Origin: Isoetes taiwanensis
Taxonomy: Eukaryota; Streptophyta; Lycopodiopsida; Isoetales; Isoetaceae
Assembly (NCBI GenBank): GCA_021234155.1
Contig: JAJEKV010000008.1
Location: 17,026,006-17,090,005, forward strand
Reading direction: 5' to 3'
Length of the DNA stretch: 64,000 bases
Made by a program: the position numbers and the translations under genes. Of this stretch, positions 25,977 through 37,139 are shown piece after piece. The notes beneath the pieces are model-generated. The model ran no database searches and was not told the DNA's origin. It saw only the letters and a list, made by a program, of their open reading frames with translations. Within the stretch, counting starts at the first letter, position 1; each line of letters opens with the position of its first letter.

Positions 25977-27167
25977 ATGGAACGTAAGAACTATAGTCCT
26001 ACTGTTACCAGGTATGATGATCGCCACTTTCGTCAGCTGGTGTGGACATATGAAAAGGATTTTGTCCTTACTTACAAGCAATATATGCCATGTCTACCTT
26101 CTAAGGAAAATGAAAAAGAGTCGCATCATTTCTTCTTGCAGTCTATTCCTCGTTATAAAACTAATGTAAGTACTCTACTTTTTGTTTTTTGTTTTTGGAT
26201 TTTTAGTTATTTAGTTTTTATTATTCAACTCCTGCTATTTGATTTCTGTTTTTCTTTTTATCTAATTTAGGTATGGTATATTATCACGCCTATTGGCAAA
26301 AGTTCCATTTCTAAATCGTTGAATACAATGGCTGCAATAATTCATCCTGAGACTCAGATATATAATAGGACTGGTAAGGTGTCTTTAGTTTTTCATCTTT
26401 CAGGTGCAAGAGTGATGTCTGATGTAGGCATGACTATTACTAGGCACAAGAGCACTCCACTTATGAAATGTGAGTTTTTCTAGTTTTCTATTTGCTTTTT
26501 CCTTTATTTGTTCTTTATTTTCTTACTGTTATTTTGAGGAATGATCGGACACGAGAATCTATAATGAATTATTTGTATTGGTTTGATTAGCCAACTTATG
26601 AATGATGATGGAACTATACGGGCATACAAATATGTGCTATTTGATATATTTTTCGTTTAATTATCTTTTTCACGTTTCTCATTTCCATAATTATGTAAAT
26701 TAATTTAGTTAGCTCTAATATACTTTTTGTTATTTCCAGGTGAAGTTGCAAAGCAGAAGGAATACTTCTAGGAATCCTTTAATGGAGTTAAATGTTCTTT
26801 GTGCTTCAGAATCTTCTGGAAATGTCGGCGTACAAGAGATTGTTCCTGTAGGAGTTAAGTTGAAGGAGAATGAAGTTCATTTGAAGGAGAATGTTGCTGC
26901 TATATCACTGCCTGAGGAAGTTTTTGTAGTAGGTCAGATGGTTGGCAAGGTTTCTGAGAGTGTTGTAGGTCAGGTTACAATGGGCGCCAACACTTCCAGA
27001 ATAGCCAAATGATTAAGCAACTATCTGGTATTGAGATTGAAGAAGATGTTCATGATGTTGAATTTTATGATGAACTCAACAAAGTGTATCTTGATAGTGC
27101 GAAGGCAATAGGAAATACTGGGGCTGTCATAAATCTCAAAGGCACCTTCAAAAGTTTGTACATTTAA
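25977..27167 (+). pseudogene. Degenerate tyrosine recombinase (Crypton/DUF3504-like)
   Basis: The spliced reading matches the C-terminal catalytic domain of eukaryotic tyrosine recombinases related to Cryptons, DIRS elements and DUF3504 proteins, which cut and rejoin DNA through Arg-His-Arg-Tyr chemistry. Exon 1 (25977-26165) contains a YDDRHFRQLV segment and ends FFLQSIPRYKTN before a GTAAGT donor. Exon 2 starts at 26271 after TTTAG with VWYIITPIGKSSISKSLN. This join recreates the family's FFLQPIP..NVWY..PIGKNSI pattern in phase. The NHSxR position reads NRTGKV, and the GHKS box reads RHKS near 26447. Exon 2 ends at 26469 (GTGAGT donor). Exon 3 begins at 26740 with EVAKQKEYF and a TAG at 26769, where the frame would continue as ESFNGVK. 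A later frame ends GNTGAVINLKGTFKSLYI, like the short hydrophobic tails of this family. Stop, frameshift and altered motifs argue for decay. The N-terminal core-binding domain is not found. Confidence 0.62.
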
Positions 27168-30100
27168 TATCAGCGATGTTGATATGAATTAGTTAGTCGG
27201 CAGGAAGAATAGAGCTATGTGACTGTGTTTGTATTTGTTGCACAAGTGTATTTTGCAGTTGATCACTGTAACTTTTAGTTGGAAGCAATGTTACATTTTT
27301 GTTTGAATTCTGAACTGCAAGCATTTTTTGTAGATGCTCTATTGCAAATTTTGAGCTATAATGCTTTTATTGTAATTCGATGCTCTGTCTTGGAACAATA
27401 AAAAGTTAAAGGTGATAGAGCAATATCATTTTTCTTCAAGAAGGAGAGAAGTCCCAAAGAGTTTCAAGAGGATGTGAAGAACGAGCCCTCTGTCCCACGC
27501 ATAAGAAGTTGGTTCACCGCCGGTCCCCCGAGTGCAGTGCCCTCCTTTTGCGCGGTTCGAAATGGTTAGTGGACCTAAATTACAAGTTTAAAAATATAAG
27601 TAAATTTGCTGTAATTCCATCCCAAAGTGAATTATTACTAACAAAAAAGAGCATCCCAAGCGTTTAAGACAAACAAACAAGTCAAATAGATAGATAAATA
27701 CTTATGGGACACAAACACAGATGGCAACAACTGTGTGGGTTGAAGTGGGTCCTTTCCCCACTAACTTTATAATGATCATGACCACTTTCACAATGGGGAG
27801 ACCGGGTTTTGAGGAAGATCGTTGGTTTGGAATGCAAAAGAAAACTAATATACATGCATCCATATATGCAATTGATCTTGTTTTGAATTATAAACTCAAA
27901 AAAGGTGAAAGAAAGTTCTCAGACAAAGAAAAATTCTTAAAGATTACATTAGATGAATGTAAAAGCAACTTAGCTTCGGACACTAAGTTCGTAGTTAAGA
28001 GTTGAAAGAGGCTTCGTGGACGATGTAGGCTTAGAACTGCCGGCGTTTTTCCTTGTAACTTGAGCATCTGAACTCCGTTTTCGATGATCTTTAGTTTGAG
28101 TTGGAAAGCTTGTTCTGAGGAAACTCTCCATCAACATCAATTTTGTTGGAGTTTGCTATCGGTTAGGGGCGGATTTGGGTCTGCTGGATTTCGGCCTTGC
28201 TTATGGTAGAAATGGGGAAATGGATATGGTTCCGGCATCAAGGCAGCGACAAAGCGGTGAGTCTATCACCAATTTGGTGATCACGTGATCCCCCATTCTG
28301 TGCAAAAAAGAGATAAATAATTCAGTTGAAAGTTCTTTGTGCTTGATGCTGGCTACTCAGTGGTTTCTTGAAGAAAGGATTTTCCTCCCTTGCAAAGCCC
28401 AGAGTAAGGGCGGAAATTAATAAATTTGCATCCACCAGTGCAGATTCTTGTCTAATGTAGTTCCTCAACCCTTGAGGCACATAATAGTGCTTGGAAATCA
28501 TCGATTCGGTTACAAAAGTTTCATATCCGAAGATCTAAGCGATTGGCTTTGCAAGGATATATCTAGTGCATCTAGAAAGGCAAAGGGTAGCGGCTGCTAC
28601 TGGTAGTATCCACGAAAGGAAGTAAGGATGAGTTGTTATAATCTTGGACACATTAAAAGCCCGACAGTTCAACTTCAACAACAATTGCCTCCGGATGATA
28701 TATTTTACGGTCATTTGGTTCAAAACAGTATTCCTGTGGTTGAGGTGGACCATCAAGCTCATATTAAGTGTCTTTGAGAATTTTTCTTGTCTGCAGTTCT
28801 TGGGTATTTTCTTTGGTGGCTATTTGGATTTTCAGGTTCGTGTTTGGTTATCTCGGCTTACGAGAGGCGCCTTCAACTTCCTCCTTTCCGGTCCATCAGT
28901 TGTTGGCAAAAACTTTGTTCTCATTATGTTTGAAAGTAGTGATCCGATGGACTCTTTGGTATCAGGAGGATTGATCCACTTGGTGGAGAATATATAATGT
29001 ACCGGTGTTACTCTCACGGCTTTACACGGTCTGATTCGTGCATTAAAGATGCCTTGCTGGTTCGATACCTAATCTTCCTCGATCTAATGGCTCATCAATT
29101 TCTAGTTGCAATTGCAACGGACTTGAGGTTCATATCTCACTCCATCATGAATGGTCCAAGGATTTGTGTTTCTATGCACAATGGATTAAGCCTTTACCGG
29201 TTGTATAATTGTGGATAAGAAGTTGGATCTTAAGCTTACGAATGGTCAGAATAATTAGTTTGTTTCACGATAAGGAGAGCTTTTGCTAGCTTTTAATTGA
29301 GTACTCGTGTATCTCCCGAACATCGTTCCACATTCTTCTTCTCGAGTTAAAAGCTCCTATTGTGATTTCTTCATCTATTCATGATCAACAACCTTTGCCG
29401 GTTGTCTTGCATTCCCTCGGCTGTGGAAGATGCTATACACAGTTCAATGAAGATCCGTCGCATCGTCGGCTGCAGCTATAGTTCCTACCACTCTCCCGTT
29501 GTTGCTCACCGCTTCTCGTTAGCCGAGGTTGTTATAGGCTGATAGTCCTAATCTTATTGTGCTAACGAGCCATGGCAACAGGTGTCAATTGGAAGAAGGC
29601 AACGAGGAAGAAGATTATGTCATCTCCGCGAGGCTATCACGCCTCATTCTATTAGGTGGCATGAAATGGTGTCTATTGATGATCATCTCGATGTTCTGAG
29701 AACATGTTGATTGTGATAGAGGCCATTAAAGCCTCAAGGTGGCACAAGGAGTATGATTATATGCTGTGTATAGGTGGTTTTGCTTAGTGGACCATCTGGT
29801 CCTCTAGGTTTTGAGTCCCATGTCACAGGTCCCTTGTATGTATCTTGATGTCGTCTTTCAAAAAAAAAAAAAGGGCAACTTAGCTTCAATTTAGGTCTCT
29901 CGTCTACACAAGTAATGCAACGTAGACCAAATTCCTTCCTTGAATGCAGCATTTCATCGCTGACTTGTTATGTTTCAAATTTAGTTCATATTCTGCAAAT
30001 TTACACACTATTTTGCAAATGTACATGACGATTTTGCTGGATTTACCTTACATTCTCAAAAATTTACTCGACATCCCCCCTTGGATTAAAGCTAATTTTT

Positions 30101-30260
30101 TTCCACGTAACAAGAATGCTCCTCTAGGTTGCATTTGGCAGGGTTAACCGTCGATTCACATGTCGGCATAGTTTCCCTTGCTAGAATGCAATCTAAAAAG
30201 CATTCTCTTATACAAGAAAGAAGGTGCATTCCTTTCGACTAAGGGCTTACGGTAGGCTTG
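27168..30260. other. No supportable gene
   Basis: Short frames occur at 27721-28005 and 28644-28997, and a fragmentary frame with coding-like composition near 28627-28770, but no domain, catalytic motif or splice-supported model can be named. The TATGGGACACAAACA phrase near 27705 also occurs next to the element end at 44274, hinting at a solo transposon end. A poly-A tract lies at 29860-29873. Confidence 0.4.
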
Positions 30261-30267
30261 TCATTCA

Positions 30268-31900
30268 TTATAGCGGCGTGATACAAAGGTTTGAATAATA
30301 TAGATGGGGCTGACCATACAGGAACAATGTCGAGCTATCCCATAAGGAAGAAAGTGTGCATGGATGGGTATAGAAGGGTAGTGGCGACAACTTCTCATCG
30401 GGATGAAAAACCCGCCCTTTGGGGTTTAGAGGGGAAACCCTAATGAGAAATGGTTAGCCAACAACCTTGGATGGTTACTGGAGAATCGAAGGAAGTGGGC
30501 GATGGCATAAAGAAGATGGAAGCGGATCTGCCCGAGATGGCATAATACCCGCAAAAGAAAATACATAGAAGGCACCCATTAACAAGTTAAGAGAACAACA
30601 ACGCGCATGACGTCGAACGACAAGTCGCGACAACAACAAGCACCAAAAAACAAGATGTGAGTATTAAGTAATGAGGAGAAAATCAACAATACATGGCATA
30701 AGGGAAGATAGCATCACCCGAGGAGGGGAAAAAGCATCACCTAGCGGGTGGAAGAAGAACATGATAAAAAAGATTTTTGCGTCACCCTAGAGTGCAAATA
30801 AGCGGCATCACCCACAAGTGGAGAACAAGGCTTCATCATGCAGATGTAAAAAACGATTATATAATCTGGGGGAAGTGGACAACAATAAAGGCGTGCATGA
30901 ACGAGAAACACATGTGAAAATCAATAAACAAGCGCCCAAGCAATCAGGGCGGAAGGGAGGGAACAAAGGGGCTATGAAGAAGTTGCCCGAGAAGACACCA
31001 ATAACCGACCTCGAATATGGGTGTACTTATATAATAACTTCGTTCCTGCCCGGAATGGCGATCGAGGGGGCCGGATCTAGAGCTTCATTCATCACAATAG
31101 CGATTATACAATGTGTGGGAAAATTTGAATGGGGAGTGACCATAGGAAAAAAATGTCTAGCTACCCATAACGAAATAAAAAATACATAAAAGGCAAGAGA
31201 GGACAATGAAAGCGACAACTACTCATCGGGATAAGAAAAAAAAAAAAAAACCACAACTCTTTGGTTTTCGGGAAAACCCTAATGAGAAAGGTCATCAATG
31301 GCCTTGAAGGTGCCCCTCGGAAAAGGTAGAAAATTGGTGAAACCCGACCAAAATCGCATCATCAAAAGCGCCATGGAATGTGTGGAAACACGAAAGGAAA
31401 ATGCCTAGAAAGTACAGATTAAACATAAGGGAAAATATGTACAACCATGGCGGCGAGCACCCCCAAGAAAATATCCCCTAGAAACAAAGAACCACCCATT
31501 AGACATTAGGAACCCGGAAACAACATATATAGAAAAAGAAAACATCACTAAGAGGTGAAAAAGAAAAAATAGTGTCACCAATGTGTGGAAATCATCTCGC
31601 ATCACCCAACGGGTGGAAAGATATGAGAGCATCCGCATTAAGCGGAAAATAATTTGCATCCATCTGGTGGAAAAAGCATCACCCAATGGGTGTATTCAGG
31701 TCTTGGCAAACATATAAAAATAGGCGAACCCAAACAATACATAAGGCATGGTGTGGGAAGCAATGGACAAGGAAAGAGATCTTCTTTGTGAGAAGACGCC
31801 GATAACTAGCCACAAGAATGACGAAAGCACATATAGCTGCTTTCGTTGCCATCCTAGAATAACGATCCGGGGGTTCGGATCGATGCCATTCGGGAAGGGA
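30268..31900. repeat. Diverged tandem duplication, ~0.8-kb unit
   Basis: Unit 1 (about 30268-31080) and unit 2 (about 31080-31900) share ordered phrases: AATGGGG-like text with TGACCATA, then TCTAGCTA/TCGAGCTA, then GCGACAAC-TCTCATCGGGAT, then TTTGG-TTT and GGAAAACCCTAATGAGAAA. Each ends with a GAAGACACC/GAAGACGCC-GATAAC and an AACGATC/GGCGATC-GGGGG phrase. Both units contain clusters of the small hairpin repeat listed separately. No protein is recognised; a 123-codon frame (30818-31189) is probably accidental. Confidence 0.65.
30711..31695. repeat. Scattered short hairpin repeats, GCATCACCC..GGGTGG
   Basis: Ten short elements of the form GCATC-stem-loop-stem-GAAA occur near 30711, 30731, 30777, 30803, 31543, 31571, 31600, 31629, 31656 and 31676. 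Examples are CACCCAACGGGTGG, TCCGCATTAAGCGGA, TCACTAAGAGGTGA and CACCTAGCGGGTGG. The stem bases change between copies while most remain complementary. They lie in two clusters, one per unit of the larger duplication. Confidence 0.7.
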
Positions 31901-34202
31901 CTATAAAGAACACAAAACTAGCCGACCATTAAGAGAACTTCCTTATCTACAAGCCCAGCCGGCGGGAAAGCGTCTAAATGTCGAAAACAATATCCACGAC
32001 CACATAGCGGAGAGCATGAAGATCTCATCCGCCGTGAACCCGGGCATCAACATTGAAACTCCTGGGCAAGCAGTGGGGCGAAGAGGAGCCTTGGCAGGTT
32101 AACTAATTAGGACAACAAGCTAGAAAGATGGGGAATGCAAAAGCATAATGAGTTATCAATGGGCATGAAATGGATTTCTTGAGAAAATGAGAACTAGAAA
32201 ATGAGTCCGAAAAGACAACGCGAAAATGAGAATGTATCCACTTATAAAACCCATGTCACAAAAATGCAATGGAATGCCAAAACACAAATCGCCATACTAA
32301 AACCGCTTGTGCATAGCCATCTTACTTTTCTTCGGACTTAAGCCTCCTTTTTGTTTGATCAAGATATGATCCAAATTTAACACCCTTTCTTGACCTTCCT
32401 CCTCGATGTCGCCCACTTCACCTCAACCTCTTCCCTTATTTTTTTAAGCTGTACTATTATTCATATTCGCGCATCTATTCATGGCTTTAGCATGTGGCCT
32501 TATTTTCCTTATGACATCTCATTTAACACTGTCATTTCTCTTTTATTCCGCATTTCCATATTGTTTCAAAATGCGTTGCATTGCATCATTTGTCGCAAAC
32601 ACGTCCTAGTTGGCCACTTGTAGTTTGGCTCGCGTTCTTGACGTTGTTCTTTACATTTTTAGGTTTTTTCGGCACTATCATTATACTTCATTTGCATACT
32701 TGCTATTTAGCTTATTTGAGCACTCCATTGCAATTTTTTTGACATGGGTTTCTATTGGATTATTTTTGTTTATGCTTATCTTTATCGAGATGTGGAGCAT
32801 ACTGAGGTGTTGTGCATGAGGTATTATATTGAGCGCATTCTAATTTTGTGCACTGTGCTAGTCCTGCCTGATTCTAATTGTCTCGGGGAGTTTGGTGCAC
32901 ATATTCATCATACAACATTTGAGTTTAAATGCATTATTTGAGCTTAAATGCATCATTTGAGCTTATGTACTTGCTTTTACTATATATTGTTTATATTTTT
33001 TGTATGAATTAGTGAGCTTCATATTTGACAGTTGTTTACTCTACCCTCTTAGCGTATTATCAGGGGCCTCACTTGGATCTTGAGAGCGAACTCCACTTCC
33101 AGGAATTGCTTTCCATTTTTTCCAAACCGTCATTAATTAGATGCATTACTGCCCACTTCTATTCTGCTAACTTGACCCCACCTTGCCTACTCTTAGTCCA
33201 CCTTTGGTCTGACTGTTGCATTCTGTCTGCGTTGGATGTGAAGAGGTTCGTGTACATATTCAAGGGGAATATGTGTTTTGATTCTAGTTTTGTAGCATGT
33301 GAATTCTTTGGAAGGTTCCTCGACTTTGCTTTTTGATTGTTTGATGGTTGGGCCGATTTCTTCCCGAGTCTTTTTTTTTTCTCTATCTTTGGATATGGTA
33401 CATACGAGCAATCTTTTGTGGTATCAATGAGCTTGTTTGAGAAATATCTTTGGTTGTGGAGCATTGGTGCCAATTGCCACACTATGGGTAGAGACGCGTG
33501 GTTGATGGAGGGCCGAGGAGAATTGGAGGTATACAAGCGCCGTCTAGTTTGATGGCAACCTTTGATGCTATCATTCTTTTGTATTCGGATGGTTTGGGGA
33601 AGATGAGTTGGGCCTTTTGTTCCTTCTAGCTTGTAACATAATTTTGCTACTACATGCGTGTCTTCTCTCCCATTGCGTGTCTTTGTGGAGTTTTGGAGGT
33701 AGGGGAACAAGCTTTTGCCATGGCCCGAGCGTGGTCCTGCTCCTTCATGTTATTGTTGCCCTCTGCTTCTGGCGTATCTTTGGTCATTCTGGGGGCCCCG
33801 TGAGGTCGCGACCTTCTTGTCGTGTTGTAGTTGTGTATTTATGGATAGTGACATGAGTGTTACAATTGCTTGTAAAGCGACATTACCTAACATTGGTGAT
33901 GTAATATATGGAGCATCCTTTTTGTGCAATTGTGTTTTACGTGATCATTATTTGTGTCATCGAATTCATTAGCTTACATACGCCATGACCCTTGCATTGG
34001 GCGTGCTTTCGATCGTGAACGTTTGATAGGGAAATAAAGTTTTCATGTCGACACTTAGTTGGTATTCTTTTTATGTGTTTAGGTATTTCGATCGTACTTG
34101 TGGCATATGGGGAGTGTCACGCTATCTCGGGGGGTGTGGGTATAAAATCCCTTGCCCTTGATTTGGCATATTCACACCTTTATCTTTGAGATCCAATGGT
34201 CC
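31901..34202. other. No supportable gene
   Basis: Plus-strand T-rich frames (32390-33972) and a minus-strand 183-codon frame (33159-33710) overlap each other on opposite strands. None shows a recognisable domain or splice model. A short doublet, GAGCTTAAATGCATCATTTGA against GAGTTTAAATGCATTATTTG, lies at 32921-32962. I treat the stretch as intergenic. Confidence 0.45.
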
Positions 34203-34617
34203 TTAATTACAATTCATTGTTGTGCACGGATCTCATATGATTCTTCAAGTTTGCATTTTACATGTAAGGCTTCAAATGCATGTTCAAATATGGTGGTGGA
34301 TGTTTTTAGCTAGAGTAGTTTTCTCTCTTTCTGCTTCATTTTCTGGTTGACGAGAGCTAAATTTAGAGCATATCTAACTGATATAACGGCACAACGTAAT
34401 TCCACATGGCTTGTATGATAAACTATAAAAAAGGCTTGGTATTCTTTGTTTATTTTTTGCTTTTAATTACATATCATTGTTGTGCCTGGATCTCATATGA
34501 TTCTTCAAGTTTGCATTTTACATGTAAGGCTTCAAATGCATGCTCAAAATAGGTGGTGGATGTTTTTTAGCTAGAGTAGTTTTTCTCTCTTTCTGCTTCA
34601 TTTTCTGATCGACATTG
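34203..34617. repeat. Direct duplication at the mannanase 3' end
   Basis: Segments 34203-34358 and 34463-34617 are nearly identical. Both contain CATTGTTGTGC, GATCTCATATGATTCTTCAA, GTTTGCATTTTACATGTAAGG, GGTGGTGGATGTTTTT and CTGCTTCATTTTCTG. The right copy contains the last codons and stop of the minus-strand mannanase; the left copy lies in its 3' flank. The duplication unit is about 260 bases. Confidence 0.85.
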
Positions 34618-36637
34618 TTCTTGGAGCTTCCTAGTTGTTTGTTCCAGAAGCAGCTTAGTTTTCCTGTCATGAACAAGAAGGCCAATGCATTCAATATGAT
34701 GTTCCAATGTGAACATTGGAACTGGACAGAATCTCAGACTCCATGAGCTATGGGAAGCTTCAAAGAGCTCGCGCAATCGCTGGGATTGATGACGGATCAG
34801 CTGTGTAACTTCAGGTTGTTTTGATAGGAAGACTGTGTATGGATCTTTCCACCCATCCATGTCATCTGTCATCAACTGCCAGATCATTGCACCAGCAGCT
34901 GCACCTCCAGTCATGGCAGAATGATAAACTACATTATACATGGTTTCAATTAGCTGGAGACGTTTTTCAATACCAAACTTATCTGCAAGCCCAAATTCTG
35001 CAAAAACAACAGGTTTTTGCAGTCGAAGCACTCCATCATAAATATGAGTTCTAACCCATAATGCAAACCATTTTAAAAGATCTTCAAACTGTCGTCCCGA
35101 TCTCCTGCAATTACATAAAGTACCCTTAAACTGAAAGCAACTATATCCACTGAGGTGACCAACCTAAAAAATGGCAACGAACGGAAAGAAAAGATAGTAG
35201 ATACACACCAGGAATCTGGATAGGCATGAACAGTAGCAAAATCAATATTCGGTGATAAATGATTGCGATTAAAATCAGTTCCTAGGATTTGGCAGTATGT
35301 ATTAGGATCAACTATAATGCTTTCAGGACTAGTTCCACCATAAAACCCCTCAACACCGACTGTTAGAAGATGCTTTTGATCCAATGACTTTAAGTATGAT
35401 GACATGTCATCAATCCATTTCTGCGATGACAGAAAAGATACAAAGATATATACAGAACTGCAAAATTTGAGAAACAAATGATAGTGCCATTAGAGAAGGA
35501 CTAAGAAACCTGAAGTACAGAACCACTCGCATCTGAGGTGCACCGGTTCATTCATAAGTTCCCAACCAAAGATAGCAGGCTCTTCACGATATTCTATGCC
35601 AGTTATGGTATTAACTCGTGTCAAGACCGTCTGCATTTCAAAACCTGTGATGTCAAAGAGAAAATGTTACATATAAATATAAGTATGTTACCTTCACATG
35701 AGACTTATAATAGTCGATGATTGTATCGGTCGTGAAGAAGGCATCATTTGTCTGGTTTCCCACATCTATGCCTGCCTCCTTTGCCCATTTGACATACTGA
35801 GTCTTGCCACCATAGTTATCCCAATTGTTGACTAGACTTAGAAGTAAACGTATTCCATTCTTTTTTGCCTCATTGACTACAAAATCTAATGCCTGCATGC
35901 ATTATAACATTTTTTCTAAAGATGTAGAAAAAAGTTTAAATTTTATCAACAAGAATCACAAACAGCAATGTGTCTTCAGACGTCACAAATAGCTACGTAT
36001 CTTCACCCACGAGGATGAGAAAAAAAGAAATCTAGAAACAGCAACGAACATTGTTAAATATTGGTTTGGAACCAGGGAACTATGCCATGATTTCAAAGTC
36101 ATAATGCTTTACTAGTTTATCCTTTCATTGTATGTGATGGTCAATTTAACAAAAAATATTCTTTAGGAATCTAAAGAGGCTGCGTTCTGGAATTTTTGTA
36201 TATCTTTCTATATGCATAACAAAGCATACACGCCTGGACCTTGAGCATTTCCTGGCAAGTTTCATATTTTCATTAATACATACTCTCAACCAATGCTTTT
36301 ATCTGTCATGTCTCAAAGAATCTAAATTTAATCTGAAACATAGGTTCAAAGGCATGCAACTAACCTGAAAAACTTTTTCATCATACTTCCCTGGAGACAG
36401 CTGCAATGCTTGGTAGCCACCATCGTTGAAAGCCAAAGTTCGACAAACAGTAAGACCTATATCACTTGCTTGCTTAAGAAAAGCTTGCAAAATAGGCCTG
36501 GCATTTACATCCACAGATCTTGCCATAAGCCAGTATGAATTCCATCCATTCATATAAAAGGGCTCTCCATTTACAACAAATTGAGGCCCATATCTCTGTA
36601 CGAATGCCATCTCTTGTTTTGGAGGTTGATCCGACAT
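34567..36637 (-). CDS. Endo-1,4-beta-mannanase (GH5), five coding exons
   Basis: This enzyme hydrolyses beta-1,4-mannan chains in cell-wall mannans and is normally secreted. Exons on the minus strand: 36637-36365, 35892-35692, 35630-35510, 35420-35209 and 35104-34567, all with GT-AG introns. Visible motifs are [19 protein letters not shown] at the N-terminus, [14 protein letters not shown], the acid/base motif WELMNEP in exon 3, HAYPDSW in exon 4, the nucleophile VVFAEFG and [13 protein letters not shown] in exon 5. Expected length is about 448 residues, normal for plant MAN proteins. Exon 3 lacks two bases after NEP (CCGG at 35553-35556), shifting frame for the rest of that exon; phase is restored only if two bases are added. 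The chosen ATG follows an in-frame TAG and there is no signal peptide, so secretion is unproven. The last codons fall inside a local duplication. Confidence 0.9.
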
Positions 36638-36840
36638 ATTGGTGATCTAACAACGCTGATTTTGAATACCGGAATGAACCTGCCCAGTCCAAAACTAAAA
36701 CTTCAACGAAATGTGTGAAACAGAAGCATGCAAAAAAGAAAGAATTGCAGCATGTTAAATATGGTTCTAAAGCTCATGCGACAAGCAACAGGAAGAAAAG
36801 CCTTACCGTCATCCTGCCTGCTGCATTATAGGATTATGCG
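36638..36840 (-). other. Probable 5' UTR with intron of the mannanase
   Basis: On the minus strand a consensus donor, GACG-GTAAGG, lies at about 36806 and an acceptor-like GGGCAG-GT at about 36691. Joining them leaves a TAG in frame before the ATG at 36637, so the joined segment would be untranslated leader. Alternatively, an upstream exon encoding a signal peptide exists and was missed. This is inferred from splice signals only. Confidence 0.35.
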
Positions 36841-36888
36841 TAAAGCGGAAAAAGGATTTTGCTGCAAACAGAAGGGCCATGAATAGCT

Positions 36889-37045
36889 ATGCTGGTGGGT
36901 GTGACTAGGCAGTTTTATCAATCATCAGAAAATAAATAATAGGATATTTGGAACAATAAGAAAATGTTTACTACACGACTACGTCTTAGATAGGTAGGTA
37001 GGTAGGCTGGTGGGTGTGACTAGGCAGTTTTATCAATCATAATAA
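36889..37045 (+). repeat. GGTA-tract dispersed repeat, copy A
   Basis: The phrase GGATATTTGGAACAATAAGA, then AAATGTTTACTACACGACTAC, then a GATAGGTAGGTAGGTAG tract, is bracketed on both sides by GCTGGTGGGTGTGACTAGGC-AGTTTTATCAATCAT. The bracketing phrase starts near 36890 and again near 37008, giving a ~118-bp tandem step. The same module occurs at about 40553 and 41890. Confidence 0.75.
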
Positions 37046-37063
37046 TAATAACAAGAAATTTAT

Positions 37064-37085
37064 CGCGGCGGCCAAGGCCGCCGCG
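37064..37085. repeat. Pure G/C perfect palindrome
   Basis: The 10-base arm CGCGGCGGCC and its exact complement are separated only by AA. The surroundings are strongly AT-rich. It is immediately followed by a doublet of CGAACATTTCTCTTCATCCATCT-like text (37083-37106 and 37116-37139). It sits about 260-430 bases upstream of the mannanase 5' end. Function unknown. Confidence 0.85.
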
Positions 37086-37139
37086 AACATTTCTCTTCAT
37101 CCATCTTTGCCACCACGAACATTTCTCTTCATCCATCTT

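Noticed and set aside
26374-26403. A 30-bp intron (GTAAGG...TTTCAG) in the recombinase remnant
   Set aside because: It is too short for a plant intron, and the interval reads through in frame (GKVSLVFHLS) with family-like sequence, so it is exon.
30818-31189. 123-codon frame as a gene
   Set aside because: It spans the boundary of a diverged tandem duplication and is not preserved in the second unit.
30711-31695. CRISPR-like array
   Set aside because: The short repeats are irregularly spaced, vary in sequence and sit in a plant nuclear context; there are no uniform spacers or cas genes.
33159-33710. 183-codon minus-strand frame
   Set aside because: It is overlapped by plus-strand frames of similar quality in T-rich DNA. 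No domain, no splice context and biased composition suggest chance.
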